Counted from the stretch's first letter, positions 22,442 to 30,392 are shown. The stretch is DNA of 35,266 bases from Minisyncoccota bacterium (GCA_018061865.1 JAGOTH010000007.1:1-35266); one strand, 5' to 3'. Translations and numbers: made by a program. Notes: generated from the letters alone by a model not told the origin.

Positions 22442-23758
22442 ATGAAAAATTTAATCGCAATCCTGTTGACTGCCTTGTTGGGAGGCGCAACAACAACTCT
22501 GTTTTCACAAATTTCATGGGAAGATTTTGACGCTGTTGTAGTAAACGAACAGTGGCAATGTCTTGATTTTTCCTCTAATGAGGATGGGTCGCAAACAAAA
22601 GCCTACTTAGCTGAAACACCCTACGGGACATTCCTGTACGGTAAATTTTCTGAAATAAATGGTAACCAGTATAACTCGGTTGCTAAATTTTCAGACCAAA
22701 AACTTGAATCAGCGCCTTTTGTAAATGAAGAATTTAACCAAATTTTCCAGATAGAAGTAAATGGTGACGATGTAATATTCGTTACTAACATTGATATATT
22801 CAGTTGGAATGGGGAGGGAAATCTGGTTCCGTGGGGAATCGATATCGATGTGTCTGATCAAGACAACCTTGAAGACATAATATATTCAAAGATAGTTTCA
22901 GGAAAATTGGTAATTTCTGGCAACATTTCCTACCTTAATGGAATGTCTGCATGGGGAGCAATTATAGACCTAAGTTCTCATGTTATCGAAAAGATAATTT
23001 TCAAAGATGGATACACTGGAGGAGATTTCGATAAATTATTTGACACTGTTTGGTTTAGTTACAACTATACAGAACTTGGAGCCGGTCCAGATTGGAAATG
23101 CTTATTAGGATATGATCTTGGCACAGGACAAGAAATAGAACCAAATACACCCTTCTTGATTAACCTCGTAGGTGATGTTGAATACTTTAATGAAAAAATC
23201 TACGGAGTATTTACTGACCCGTTAGATTTAATAACAAAACTTTACACTTTCGATGGTGTGAATTGGAACAAGATATCCGGTGGAGGACATTTGTTTGTTA
23301 TTGAAGATAACCTTTATATATCTCCAGGTCCATTCAGACTAAAAGAAGACGGGATTTCATGGGAAGTAATAGTTGATTCAGATTCAACCTTGATGTTCGA
23401 GAGAACATTTTGGATAAATGGATTCTGGTACGGCGTTGCAAACCCAGGAATGTCTCCTCTGAAAGCAGAGTGGGGTGATGATTTTGTAGAAAATATCTGT
23501 GCCAATAAATTCATAGCGAAACTCGGTGAGCCCGAAGAAGAGGTTTCAGTAACTGAAAATATTTCTGAAAATTTTGAACTTTATATATCAGGTGAAAACT
23601 TGGTTATAAATTCAAAGCAAAACTTTTTACTCCAGATTTACAATATCTCTGGACAAAAGATTTTGGAAAAAGAAATTTTTCCAGGAAACGAAACCTTTCA
23701 CTTCGATCAACCAGCCGGAATCTATCTGGCAAAAAATAAAAGATTCGTTAAGCTATAA
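22442..23758 (+). CDS. Secreted protein with Bacteroidota-type T9SS C-terminal sorting domain
   Basis: 438 residues. Signal peptide 1-23 with the LFSQ end typical of Bacteroidota. The central part (30-355) is a run of beta strands with repeated Trp and Gly (FDGVNWNKISGGGH, KEDGISWEVIVDS), like a beta-propeller. The last 70 residues match type A T9SS sorting domains: LYISGENLVINSK, then LQIYNISGQKILEKEI, and GIYLAKNKRFVKL at the end. The tag directs proteins to the type IX secretion system, which CPR bacteria are not known to have. Likely acquired from a Bacteroidota partner or host. It is preceded by a standard sigma-70 promoter and followed by a strong terminator. Confidence 0.82.
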   Translation: MKNLIAILLTALLGGATTTLFSQISWEDFDAVVVNEQWQCLDFSSNEDGSQTKAYLAETPYGTFLYGKFSEINGNQYNSVAKFSDQKLESAPFVNEEFNQIFQIEVNGDDVIFVTNIDIFSWNGEGNLVPWGIDIDVSDQDNLEDIIYSKIVSGKLVISGNISYLNGMSAWGAIIDLSSHVIEKIIFKDGYTGGDFDKLFDTVWFSYNYTELGAGPDWKCLLGYDLGTGQEIEPNTPFLINLVGDVEYFNEKIYGVFTDPLDLITKLYTFDGVNWNKISGGGHLFVIEDNLYISPGPFRLKEDGISWEVIVDSDSTLMFERTFWINGFWYGVANPGMSPLKAEWGDDFVENICANKFIAKLGEPEEEVSVTENISENFELYISGENLVINSKQNFLLQIYNISGQKILEKEIFPGNETFHFDQPAGIYLAKNKRFVKL

Positions 23759-23782
23759 AATATCCCAACATATTAAGGCTTT

Positions 23783-23822
23783 ACGAAAAAACCCCCGCAA
23801 CTCGCAGGGGGTTTTCTTTTTT
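23783..23822. terminator. Bidirectional terminator between convergent genes
   Basis: CCCCC (23792-23796) and GGGGG (23807-23811) with an inner GC/GC pair, flanked by A-run and T-run, between the T9SS-tagged gene and the minus-strand 23831 gene. Confidence 0.85.
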
Positions 23823-23830
23823 ACTATTTT

Positions 23831-24736
23831 TTAACAAGAAGCTCCGGCTGGTCGAGCTGGTATGGTTATAGGAGAATAAAGAGCTTCTGCAGTATTAGTT
23901 TCATCACCTGAAGAACCGGTTAGTCTTACTTGTGTTACATAAGTTGAGCCCACTTTCTTAGGAAAACTGATTGTGATGGGACTGCCAGAACCGTAGTAAG
24001 TCCAGTCAGCGGCATATCCACTATATCTCCATTCATAAAAAACAGAACCATCTGCCCCTGTGGCACTTGCGGTGTAAGTATAGCTCTTTGTACAACTATC
24101 TTCAGAAATGAGACCGCTTTGAGTATAAGATACAGACAAAGGAATATCTTCAACTTCCACATCTGGCACGTCTATATCCTTACATAATACAATTTTTCCG
24201 TTTGTGTCAGCACAAAGCATTGTTGGATACCAATCATCTGACTGTCCTTTTAAGGTTATATCAAAACCAGGTCCTGCATTAACGAGGGCAGTAGAGAGAA
24301 TATCTCCAGAAACATTCAGTTCTTCTGGACCAGTAGGGGTAACGAAAGCTGTTGTGTCATAACCGATGTTAACTTTTGCAGAAGGTTCTACAATGTTTAT
24401 AACTCCAGCTTGGCCGTCTTTACCAAACTTTGAAGAACCTACAAATTGACTTGTTTTCCAAACCTGCAAAATATCTGTCCAGGTAGTTCCGTTGTCAGTA
24501 ACTGGAGTAGTAATTTCTAGTTGGACATTTGGATTTGCAGTAGTTCCCAAAGACAGCCATCCTTCTTTTGCTTGGTTGCTACTGCTCACGTTGATCGGAG
24601 CTGGGGCGTTGTTTGCCTCACTCGGCGCTCCAGCTGGAGGTGCCCACGCAGCTTGAACATAAGAAATCCCAGCGACAAGCACAAGTCCAATCGCGATTCC
24701 TTTTATTGTGTGTATAAATGTCTTGTTTATTTTCAT
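23831..24736 (-). CDS. Secreted surface protein of CPR type
   Basis: 301 residues. Signal peptide (to about residue 30, IGLVLVAGISYVQA before AWAPP). The segment WAPPAGAPSEANNAPAPINVSS followed by KEGWLSLG is a pattern seen at the N-terminus of many Parcubacteria extracellular proteins. Beta-rich middle (about 60-190) with one CADTNGKIVLC pair, then an Ig-like domain (about 200-300) with SVSYTQSGLISEDSC and a final Cys. It is probably attached to the cell surface or to pili. It is the third gene of a minus-strand group of surface proteins (26560, 26213, 24736), separated from the second by 52 bases. Function unknown. Confidence 0.72.
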   Translation of the reverse strand: MKINKTFIHTIKGIAIGLVLVAGISYVQAAWAPPAGAPSEANNAPAPINVSSSNQAKEGWLSLGTTANPNVQLEITTPVTDNGTTWTDILQVWKTSQFVGSSKFGKDGQAGVINIVEPSAKVNIGYDTTAFVTPTGPEELNVSGDILSTALVNAGPGFDITLKGQSDDWYPTMLCADTNGKIVLCKDIDVPDVEVEDIPLSVSYTQSGLISEDSCTKSYTYTASATGADGSVFYEWRYSGYAADWTYYGSGSPITISFPKKVGSTYVTQVRLTGSSGDETNTAEALYSPITIPARPAGASC

Positions 24737-24788
24737 ACTTTTAATTTTACTTGTAATTTACTTTTAATAAAACTCCTTTATCAACATA

Positions 24789-26213
24789 TTAATTTTCTCG
24801 GTATTCAAACTTTGGAACTCCACCCGGGCAATCTTCTAAGTCTGTACATCTTACATTGGCACAACTATCTTGGACTAAAACCGTTGCCGTATCTGAAATT
24901 GTTCCTCCTCCCTCGGCGTCTGCAACATCACAAGAAATCTTGTAACTTGCTGTGCTTGCTGGATTTACATCATCGCTTCCGCTTGTATCTCCATCGGTAT
25001 CAAAGTCAGCTTGATAATCTGCTGAACAATAAGTTGTGTAAGAAGAAGTCCAAGAAATTGATTCTGGGCCCTCTCCTGTTTCAATACAAGCTCCGATAAG
25101 GTTTACAAATGGACCACTACAATCATTAGAAACAGTAACGGTGGCCTCGTCTTCTACTGTTCCCCCTCCAGCTCCCGCAGAGACTGAACAGGATACAGAA
25201 TAAGTAGAAGTGTCTGTAGGGTTTACATCGTCAGCCCCTTCAGTTGCTCCTGCTGTTGAGAATCCGAGTCCGCTTCCAGTACAAGAGACTGTGTCTCCAG
25301 AATCCCAAGATAGGGTTCCTGTCTCTCCCGGAGCTATACATATGTCTGTTAGGTTAACAAAAGCGTCTCCTTCTGTTGCCCCAGTTATTGGAACACTTGT
25401 TGAAGCAATATCTGCCATATCCCAAGTCTCACCAGCTTTTATACAAGCAATTGAGTATGAGACAGCACTGAAGGCTGGTCCGGGAACCGTTACTCCGCTC
25501 TGAGCTCCATTTGGTGGAGTAAGCATTGGAATACTCATCCAAGAAGATATATCTCCTGTTGTAGTATTACTTCCAGTGTTTGGCTTACATTGAATATAAC
25601 CACTTCCCACTGGTGCAACCCAGTTTAGAGAAACTGTCACAGGTGTTCCTGTGTAAGAAACAGAAGCAGGCGTTGCATAAAGAGTTAATCCTGTTGCTTC
25701 TGATGGCGGGAAAGTAACTCCAGAAAAATCTACCCAACCAACAACATCATCTCCCCATCCATATCCACTAGCGTCTCCTGTTGGAGAAACAGTCACTCCA
25801 TAAGTAGCCCCTGTCATAGAAAGAAGTCCATCCCATCCGTCTTCTGTCGCTCCGTCAAAAGCTCCTCCTGCAAGAAAACTAGCAAATCCAGTTACAACAC
25901 TAGTTCCAGGTGCCATTCCAGGCAAAATACTTACCCCAGAAAAATTCACCCAACCAACATTCGGCGACCATCCATACCCAGAAAGAGCTCCTCCTTCAGA
26001 AGCAGTTACTCCATAGTTATTTGTTCCACAAACATTTCCACCTCCACCGGCTGATGGTTGTGACGCGCAATTCATAAAGATCCATCCAATATCTGGTGAC
26101 CAAGCAGTTCCTGTCACTGATCCCCCCGCTCCTTTTACTGGTAGAACAATAGAAGCTATAACCAAAAAAGCTGATAAAAATAAGGCTAATTTAAGTTTTT
26201 TAGTAATTTGCAT
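24789..26213 (-). CDS. Secreted protein with GxxWSPxxGW repeats and Cys-rich Ig-like domains
   Basis: 474 residues. Signal peptide 1-29 (ending VLPVKGA). Three repeats of the form GTAWSPDIGWIFMN, GYGWSPNVGWVNFSG and GYGWGDDVVGWVDFSG in residues about 35-180 are a feature of Parcubacteria surface proteins. After it come Ig-like or fibronectin-like domains, each with a paired cysteine (TDICIAPGETGTLSWDSGD, then IGACIETGEGPESISWTSS) and a repeated DDVNPxxTxxYxxSC strand. The final 17 residues have CxxxxxC (RCTDLEDC). Probably a cell-surface or envelope component. Two bases separate it from the upstream gene, so they are co-transcribed. Confidence 0.75.
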   Translation of the reverse strand: MQITKKLKLALFLSAFLVIASIVLPVKGAGGSVTGTAWSPDIGWIFMNCASQPSAGGGGNVCGTNNYGVTASEGGALSGYGWSPNVGWVNFSGVSILPGMAPGTSVVTGFASFLAGGAFDGATEDGWDGLLSMTGATYGVTVSPTGDASGYGWGDDVVGWVDFSGVTFPPSEATGLTLYATPASVSYTGTPVTVSLNWVAPVGSGYIQCKPNTGSNTTTGDISSWMSIPMLTPPNGAQSGVTVPGPAFSAVSYSIACIKAGETWDMADIASTSVPITGATEGDAFVNLTDICIAPGETGTLSWDSGDTVSCTGSGLGFSTAGATEGADDVNPTDTSTYSVSCSVSAGAGGGTVEDEATVTVSNDCSGPFVNLIGACIETGEGPESISWTSSYTTYCSADYQADFDTDGDTSGSDDVNPASTASYKISCDVADAEGGGTISDTATVLVQDSCANVRCTDLEDCPGGVPKFEYREN

Positions 26214-26215
26214 GT

Positions 26216-26560
26216 TTATTCAGTCTCGTTTAAAGATGATAAAAGCGACTGTTTATCAGAATCAGATATTTCTCCTCCAGTAGACTCAGTCTTTAGTCCA
26301 GCCAAAAGATCTTCTTTTTCAGCCTCTGTTGGTCCGGGTCCAGCTTCTGCTTTTAGCTGTTCAAGTAGTTGTAATTTTTCCTTATCAGACAAAGGTCTGT
26401 TTCTCTCAAATCTTGAAACCAAAAAGTATACCCCTCCAAGAAAAATAGCTATAACCACAATCGAAATTACATATTGTTTTATTTTTCTTCTCTTATCTCC
26501 ACTTCCAACATTTGAAAAGTCTTGAGCTGGAGAAGATGACGGCATAGTTGTTGTATCCAT
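26216..26560 (-). CDS. Small membrane protein with three helical repeats
   Basis: 114 residues from the ATG at 26560. Cytoplasmic N-terminus rich in Ser, Pro and basic residues, one transmembrane helix (about 30-48, YVISIVVIAIFLGGVYFLV), then an extracellular part made of three similar units of about 20 residues: SDKEKLQLLEQLKAE, TEAEKEDLLAGLKTES and SDSDKQSLLSSLNETE. No family name. The frame continues upstream to 26935 through the 45-bp repeats, but the TGCTATAAT promoter seven bases before 26560 marks the true start. First gene of the surface protein operon. Confidence 0.72.
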   Translation of the reverse strand: MDTTTMPSSSPAQDFSNVGSGDKRRKIKQYVISIVVIAIFLGGVYFLVSRFERNRPLSDKEKLQLLEQLKAEAGPGPTEAEKEDLLAGLKTESTGGEISDSDKQSLLSSLNETE

Positions 26561-26566
26561 GCAGAA

Positions 26567-26575
26567 ATTATAGCA
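26567..26575 (-). promoter_or_regulatory. Extended -10 promoter of the surface protein operon (leaderless)
   Basis: Minus-strand TGCTATAAT; TATAAT ends at 26567, seven bases before the A of the ATG at 26560. Identical string and spacing to the tpi promoter. Confidence 0.6.
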
Positions 26576-26627
26576 CTTTAAAAATATAAAAATCTTACAA
26601 ATTAAATTTTTGTGGATATTTACCCCG

Positions 26628-26753
26628 ACACCTTTTATGGCAGTATTATTAGGGGTGTTTTTATTTTTTAGTTTTATATAAACAATAATTATAGTTAGTT
26701 GTAAATTTTCAAATAAAATTGTGGAGCAATAAATACTCTGCCATAAAAGGTGT
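26628..26753. repeat. Imperfect inverted repeat pair, MITE-like
   Basis: ACACCTTTTATGGCAG (26628-26643) recurs inverted at 26738-26753, and similarity extends a few bases outwards with small gaps. The A+T-rich interior is about 95 bases. It could be a small non-autonomous element or a long leader structure; no target duplication was identified. Confidence 0.4.
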
Positions 26754-26852
26754 GGGGGTTTACCTGCATACCTTTCTCCTCTGTTTGCGGAAAGGTGTGG
26801 GGGTTTACCTGCATACCTTTCTCCTCTGTTTGCGGAAAGGTGTGGGGGTTTG
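26746..26852 (+). repeat. 45-bp tandem repeat, about 2.4 copies
   Basis: Two full copies (26746-26790, 26791-26835) appear identical by eye, and a third begins at 26836 and breaks off within about 17 bases. Each copy starts AAAGGTGTGGGGGTTT. The right inverted-repeat arm overlaps the first copy. Confidence 0.85.
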
Positions 26853-26869
26853 CCCCATCTGTCTTTTTC

Positions 26870-26878
26870 TGGTATATT
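26870..26878 (+). promoter_or_regulatory. Extended -10 promoter of nusA
   Basis: TGGTATATT, directly after the tandem repeat, with a weak TTTGCC at -35. Predicted leader about 57 bases, containing a 7-bp hairpin at 26891-26909. Confidence 0.45.
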
Positions 26879-26941
26879 GCGAATATTACAAGTCGGATGG
26901 TCTCCGGCTTTATTTATTAAATAATTGAATAACAATTAAAT

Positions 26942-28243
26942 ATGTTAGACCTAAAAGCGCTTAAATTAGCAGCTGTACAGTTAGAGGAGGAACGAAAGGT
27001 TCCACAAGACAAGATAATAGAAGCAATCGAGTTCTCTCTCGCTGCCGCCTACAAAAAAGAATATGGAAAGAGAGACCAAATCGTTCGCTGTAAATTCAAC
27101 TTTGAAACTGGCGACACAGAATTCTACCAAGTAAAAATCGTAGTTGATGATTCAACTGTTCGATTCGTTGAAGAAGGAGAAGAAGACGTTCCAGAAGAAG
27201 GAGATGAACGAACTAGATACAATTCAGAAAAACATATCATTCTAGAAGACGCCAGAAGAATAAAAGCTGACGCGGAACTTGATAGTGAAATTTCTTTCCC
27301 ACTTGAAACAAAAGAAGATTTCGGAAGAATTGCAGCCCAAACAGCAAAACAAGTAATCATCCAGAAGATTCGTGAGGCAGAAAGAACATCTATTGTTGAC
27401 GAATACGGAGCAAAAGAAGGAGAAATTGTTTCTGGATATGTTTCAAAAACTGACCGTGGAGCAATGTTCGTTGACCTACACCGAGCAACTGGAATCATGC
27501 CCTTTGAAGAGCAGATCCAAGGTGAACACTGGAAAAGAGGAGACAGAATAAAAGCTTATCTATATGAAGTAGATGAAACTCCAAGAGGTATCGTTTTGAG
27601 ACTCTCTCGAACCCATCCTCGTTTTATAGAAATGCTATTTGCCGTTGAAGCACCCGAAATCGCCAGCGGAGTTGTTGTAATAAAAGCTATTGCCCGAGAA
27701 CCGGGATCCCGATCAAAGATCGCAGTTTTCTCAAACGACGAACGAGTTGATCCAGTTGGATCTTGTGTTGGTGGAAGAGGAGTTAGAGTTACAACAATAA
27801 TGAATGAATTGTCCGGAGAAAAAATAGATATTATTCCATGGGCTGAAGATCCAGCAACTTTCATTTCAAACTCACTCTCTCCTGCAAAAGTTCTAGATGT
27901 TGTAATTGATGCTGATGGCAGAACGGCAACTATTGAAGTGGCCGATGACCAGCTATCTCTTGCAATCGGAAAAGGCGGACAAAATGTTCGTCTCGCTGCC
28001 AAACTAACTGGCTGGAGAATCGACATCAAGGGAGTTAAAGGAGAAGAATTCGCTTCAAGTGACGGAGAAGAAGTTCGACTCGAAGATGAAGCTGGATTTA
28101 TAAAACTATCTGATCTAAAAAACCTAACAACAGACTCTGAAGAATCTATTGAGGAAGAAATCGTAGAAGAAACAGAAAACAAAGAAGAAGAAAAGGAAGA
28201 AGCGATCGAAAATGAAGAAGTTAAAAAGACAGACGAAGAATAA
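26942..28243 (+). CDS. nusA: Transcription termination/antitermination factor NusA
   Basis: 433 residues. N-terminal RNA-polymerase-binding domain (about 1-125, with VPQDKIIEAIEFSLAAAYKKEYG), S1 domain (about 135-205, GEIVSGYVSKTDRGAMFVDL), two KH domains (about 210-365, with VGSCVGGRGVRV and LAIGKGGQNVRLA). The last 60 residues are an acidic Glu-rich tail in place of the AR repeats found in E. coli NusA. NusA binds RNA polymerase and nascent RNA and modulates pausing and termination. It heads a group of housekeeping genes with ppa and tig. Confidence 0.95.
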   Translation: MLDLKALKLAAVQLEEERKVPQDKIIEAIEFSLAAAYKKEYGKRDQIVRCKFNFETGDTEFYQVKIVVDDSTVRFVEEGEEDVPEEGDERTRYNSEKHIILEDARRIKADAELDSEISFPLETKEDFGRIAAQTAKQVIIQKIREAERTSIVDEYGAKEGEIVSGYVSKTDRGAMFVDLHRATGIMPFEEQIQGEHWKRGDRIKAYLYEVDETPRGIVLRLSRTHPRFIEMLFAVEAPEIASGVVVIKAIAREPGSRSKIAVFSNDERVDPVGSCVGGRGVRVTTIMNELSGEKIDIIPWAEDPATFISNSLSPAKVLDVVIDADGRTATIEVADDQLSLAIGKGGQNVRLAAKLTGWRIDIKGVKGEEFASSDGEEVRLEDEAGFIKLSDLKNLTTDSEESIEEEIVEETENKEEEKEEAIENEEVKKTDEE

Positions 28244-28288
28244 TTTCTCTTACTATAAGCTATAACCTAAAAACTAACACTATTCTAT

Positions 28289-28876
28289 ATGGCAAATATA
28301 AACGTTCCCCCATCCAAGTTCATGTATAACCTAATCCACGTTCTTCCTCCGTTTGTAAAAGACGGTGAAGAAAGAGTAAATGTGGTTATAGAAGTTTCCG
28401 CTGGTTCAATAAATAAATACGAAATCATAACAGAAAGCGGACAACTCAAACTCGACCGTGTTGGATACTCTTCTCTCGCTTACCCTTTCACTTATGGAGC
28501 GATCCCTATGACTTGGGACTTTGACGGAGATCCACTTGATATAGAAATCCTAAACATAACAGAGCCTCTTGTTCCTGGATCTGTAGCAGAAGTTAGAGTT
28601 ATTGGAATGATGAAATTTGAAGACACTGGAGAAATTGACGACAAAATAATTGGGGTTCTGGCAGACGACAAGAGATGCGATCACATAAAAAGCGTTGAAG
28701 ACCTTGGCGAATACTTCATAAAAGAAACAACTTATTACTGGGAAAACTACAAAGCCCTAAAGAAACCAGGAACAGGAAAGGTTCACGAATTCCTAGGAAG
28801 AGATGAAGCCATTAAAACAATAAAAGAGTGTGCCGAAAGATACAATACAGAATACGCACCTAAAATATCTCAATAA
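28289..28876 (+). CDS. ppa: Inorganic pyrophosphatase (family I)
   Basis: 195 residues. The metal-binding signature DGDPLD lies at 79-84, preceded by YPFTYGAIPMTW, and followed by GMMKFEDTGEIDDKIIGV with further acidic ligands, and YKALKKPGTGK, typical of family I enzymes. It hydrolyses pyrophosphate, driving nucleotide polymerisation and tRNA charging. Family-typical length. A 29-residue gene starts one base after its stop codon. Confidence 0.95.
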   Translation: MANINVPPSKFMYNLIHVLPPFVKDGEERVNVVIEVSAGSINKYEIITESGQLKLDRVGYSSLAYPFTYGAIPMTWDFDGDPLDIEILNITEPLVPGSVAEVRVIGMMKFEDTGEIDDKIIGVLADDKRCDHIKSVEDLGEYFIKETTYYWENYKALKKPGTGKVHEFLGRDEAIKTIKECAERYNTEYAPKISQ

Positions 28877-28877
28877 A

Positions 28878-28967
28878 ATGATTGAAAAAGGGAAAATAAA
28901 TATTGGAACTCTTATTGTAATTGTTCTTCTGGTCCTAGCTTCCGTTTACTTTTTGTCAGTGAAATAA
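28878..28967 (+). CDS. 29-residue single-pass membrane microprotein
   Basis: ATG at 28878, stop TAA at 28965-28967. A short charged N-terminus (MIEKGKINIG) is followed by one hydrophobic helix (TLIVIVLLVLASVYFL) and a basic end (SVK). It begins one base after the ppa stop codon and ends 14 bases before tig, so it fills the gap between two operon genes, as a translationally coupled gene would. Amino acid order is that of a real membrane helix with a charged N-terminus. Homologues were not checked. Confidence 0.6.
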   Translation: MIEKGKINIGTLIVIVLLVLASVYFLSVK

Positions 28968-28981
28968 ATTAAATACCAAAA

Positions 28982-30040
28982 ATGAAAATACCAAAAATTG
29001 AAATTGAAAAATTAGAAAAAAGCCGAATCGCAATAACTGGAGAAATCGACACAGAAACTTTTATGAGTTTCAAGGAAAAAGCACTCGACGGATTTGTTGA
29101 CGCTGTCGAGTTGCCAGGATTCCGAAAAGGAAAGGCTCCACGAGATCTCGTTCTAAAGCATATAGGCGACAAGGCAATCCTTGAAGAAATGGCGGAGCTC
29201 GCTCTTGCTGAAGTTTATCCGGTAGTTATAAAAGAAGAAAAAATTGATGCAATCGGAAGACCTGAAATAACTCTAACAAAAATCGCTCTCGACAATCCTC
29301 TTGGATTCAAAATCACAACAGCCGTTGTGCCGGAAATAGAGCTTCCTGATTACAAAAAAATTGCCAAGGAAGAAAACAAGAATAAAAAAGAAACAACTCT
29401 GACAGACGAAGAGCTAGAAGAAGGAATTTTAAAACTCCGAAAATATCGAGCTCATGAAGCTATCCACGCAGAAGGACACGCTCATGATAACCACGAACAC
29501 GGAGAAGCACTCGATGAGAAAAATCTTCCTGCCTTTGATGAAGAATATGTAAAAAGCCTTGGGAAATTCGAAAGCGTTGATGACTTTAAAACAAAGTTCA
29601 AAGAACAAATGCTTGATGAAAAGAAGTGGCAAGAAAAAGAAAAAATAAGAATTGCCATTTTAGAAAAAGTTCTAGAAGATATGAAAGTTGAAGTTCCTGA
29701 TATCCTTGTTTCTTTTGAAGAGAACAAAATAATCGAAAAACTAGAGAGCGACATTGCTAACATGGGACTTGATTGGAATGATTATTTGAAAAGAATTGGA
29801 AAAACAGAAGACGATATTCGAAAAGAATTCCATGATGACGCAGAAAAGAGAGCGAAGCTTTCTCTTGCAATTGAAAAGATTGGTAAAGAAGAAAAACTCG
29901 CTCCAACAGAAGAAGAAATCGAAAACAACGTAAAAGACTTGATGAGTAAATACGAAGGAGTTGATCCATTACGAGCAAGGCTTTATGTCGAAGAGGTTCT
30001 GCGAAACCAAAAGGTTCTAGAATTTTTAGAAACTCTTTAA
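28982..30040 (+). CDS. tig: Trigger factor without PPIase domain
   Basis: 352 residues, about 80-100 shorter than usual. The ribosome-binding N-terminal domain is present, with LPGFRKGKAP (44-53) as the ribosome-docking motif. The C-terminal chaperone arms follow from about residue 185 to the end. The FKBP-type PPIase domain between them is missing; in its place is a short charged linker with a His-rich patch (HAEGHAHDNHEHGE, about 160-175). Trigger factor binds nascent chains at the ribosome exit. Loss of PPIase is known in some reduced lineages; the His patch suggests metal binding but this is inference. Confidence 0.9.
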   Translation: MKIPKIEIEKLEKSRIAITGEIDTETFMSFKEKALDGFVDAVELPGFRKGKAPRDLVLKHIGDKAILEEMAELALAEVYPVVIKEEKIDAIGRPEITLTKIALDNPLGFKITTAVVPEIELPDYKKIAKEENKNKKETTLTDEELEEGILKLRKYRAHEAIHAEGHAHDNHEHGEALDEKNLPAFDEEYVKSLGKFESVDDFKTKFKEQMLDEKKWQEKEKIRIAILEKVLEDMKVEVPDILVSFEENKIIEKLESDIANMGLDWNDYLKRIGKTEDDIRKEFHDDAEKRAKLSLAIEKIGKEEKLAPTEEEIENNVKDLMSKYEGVDPLRARLYVEEVLRNQKVLEFLETL

Positions 30041-30057
30041 AAACAAAGTTCCTGTAA

Positions 30058-30086
30058 AAAACCCCCGAAATTCGGGGTTTTTTTAT
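30058..30086 (+). terminator. Terminator of the nusA-ppa-tig group
   Basis: CCCCGA (30063-30068) and TCGGGG (30072-30077) with an AAT loop, A-run before and seven T residues after. Confidence 0.88.
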
Positions 30087-30130
30087 ACAAAAATATAAGC
30101 CGTTCTAGTCTTTTAAAAGAATCGTATTTT

Positions 30131-30139
30131 TGTTAAGAT
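30131..30139 (+). promoter_or_regulatory. Extended -10 promoter of the 30157 gene
   Basis: TGTTAAGAT with predicted start near 30146, about 11 bases before the ATG. Confidence 0.4.
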
Positions 30140-30156
30140 AGGCAAAACAAAAAAAT

Positions 30157-30339
30157 ATGAAAAATGAAATAAAAAGTACGAAGGTAGCCAGAGAGCTAAC
30201 AAAAAACCCCGCAGTATTTTTCAACGAAGGAATAGAAGGTGATTCCCTTAATAAACGAATCCTTTGTGATGACAAATCAGCCAAAGTCGCGTTTATCTCC
30301 CTCTTCCCAGAACTAAAGAACAAAATATCCCCCGCCTAA
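30157..30339 (+). CDS. Small protein, 60 residues, unknown function
   Basis: No membrane helix and no signal peptide. The sequence contains a mixed charged N-terminal helix (EIKSTKVARELTKNP), a GIEGDSLNKRI turn, a single Cys, and a hydrophobic AKVAFISLFPEL strand. No family recognised. Support for it being a gene comes from an extended -10 upstream, a start in poly-A context like its neighbours, and a terminator overlapping its stop codon. Confidence 0.5.
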   Translation: MKNEIKSTKVARELTKNPAVFFNEGIEGDSLNKRILCDDKSAKVAFISLFPELKNKISPA

Positions 30340-30353
30340 ATGGCGGTTTTTTA
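30332..30353 (+). terminator. Terminator of the 30157 gene
   Basis: CCGCC (30332-30336), loop TAAAT that contains the stop codon, GGCGG (30342-30346), then TTTTTTATT. Confidence 0.75.
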
Positions 30354-30369
30354 TTACTCTATTTTTGTG

Positions 30370-30375
30370 TATAAT
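30370..30375 (+). promoter_or_regulatory. -10 box of the 30393 gene
   Basis: Perfect TATAAT, predicted leader about 11 bases. -35 unclear. Confidence 0.5.
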
Positions 30376-30392
30376 CATATAAAAATTAAGAT

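Larger units (their letters stand above)
26561..26941. other. Gene-free divergent region with inverted and tandem repeats
   Basis: 381 bases between the divergent 26560 gene and nusA, with no credible gene. It holds the minus-strand promoter at 26567-26575, a 16-bp perfect inverted repeat pair (26628-26643 and 26738-26753), a 45-bp tandem repeat, the nusA promoter and a leader hairpin AGTCGGA (26891-26897) with TCCGGCT (26903-26909). Confidence 0.7.

Noticed and set aside
26746-26852. 45-bp repeat as a relative of the pentamer tracts (45 is nine times five)
   Set aside because: No phase gives G or C at a fixed position in the nine pentamers, so the match in length is accidental.
26561-26935. 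N-terminal extension of the 26216 protein through the tandem repeats
   Set aside because: The extension encodes the repeat three times as an Arg/His/Pro-rich sequence and contains the promoter TGCTATAAT; the ATG at 26560 gives a normal membrane protein.
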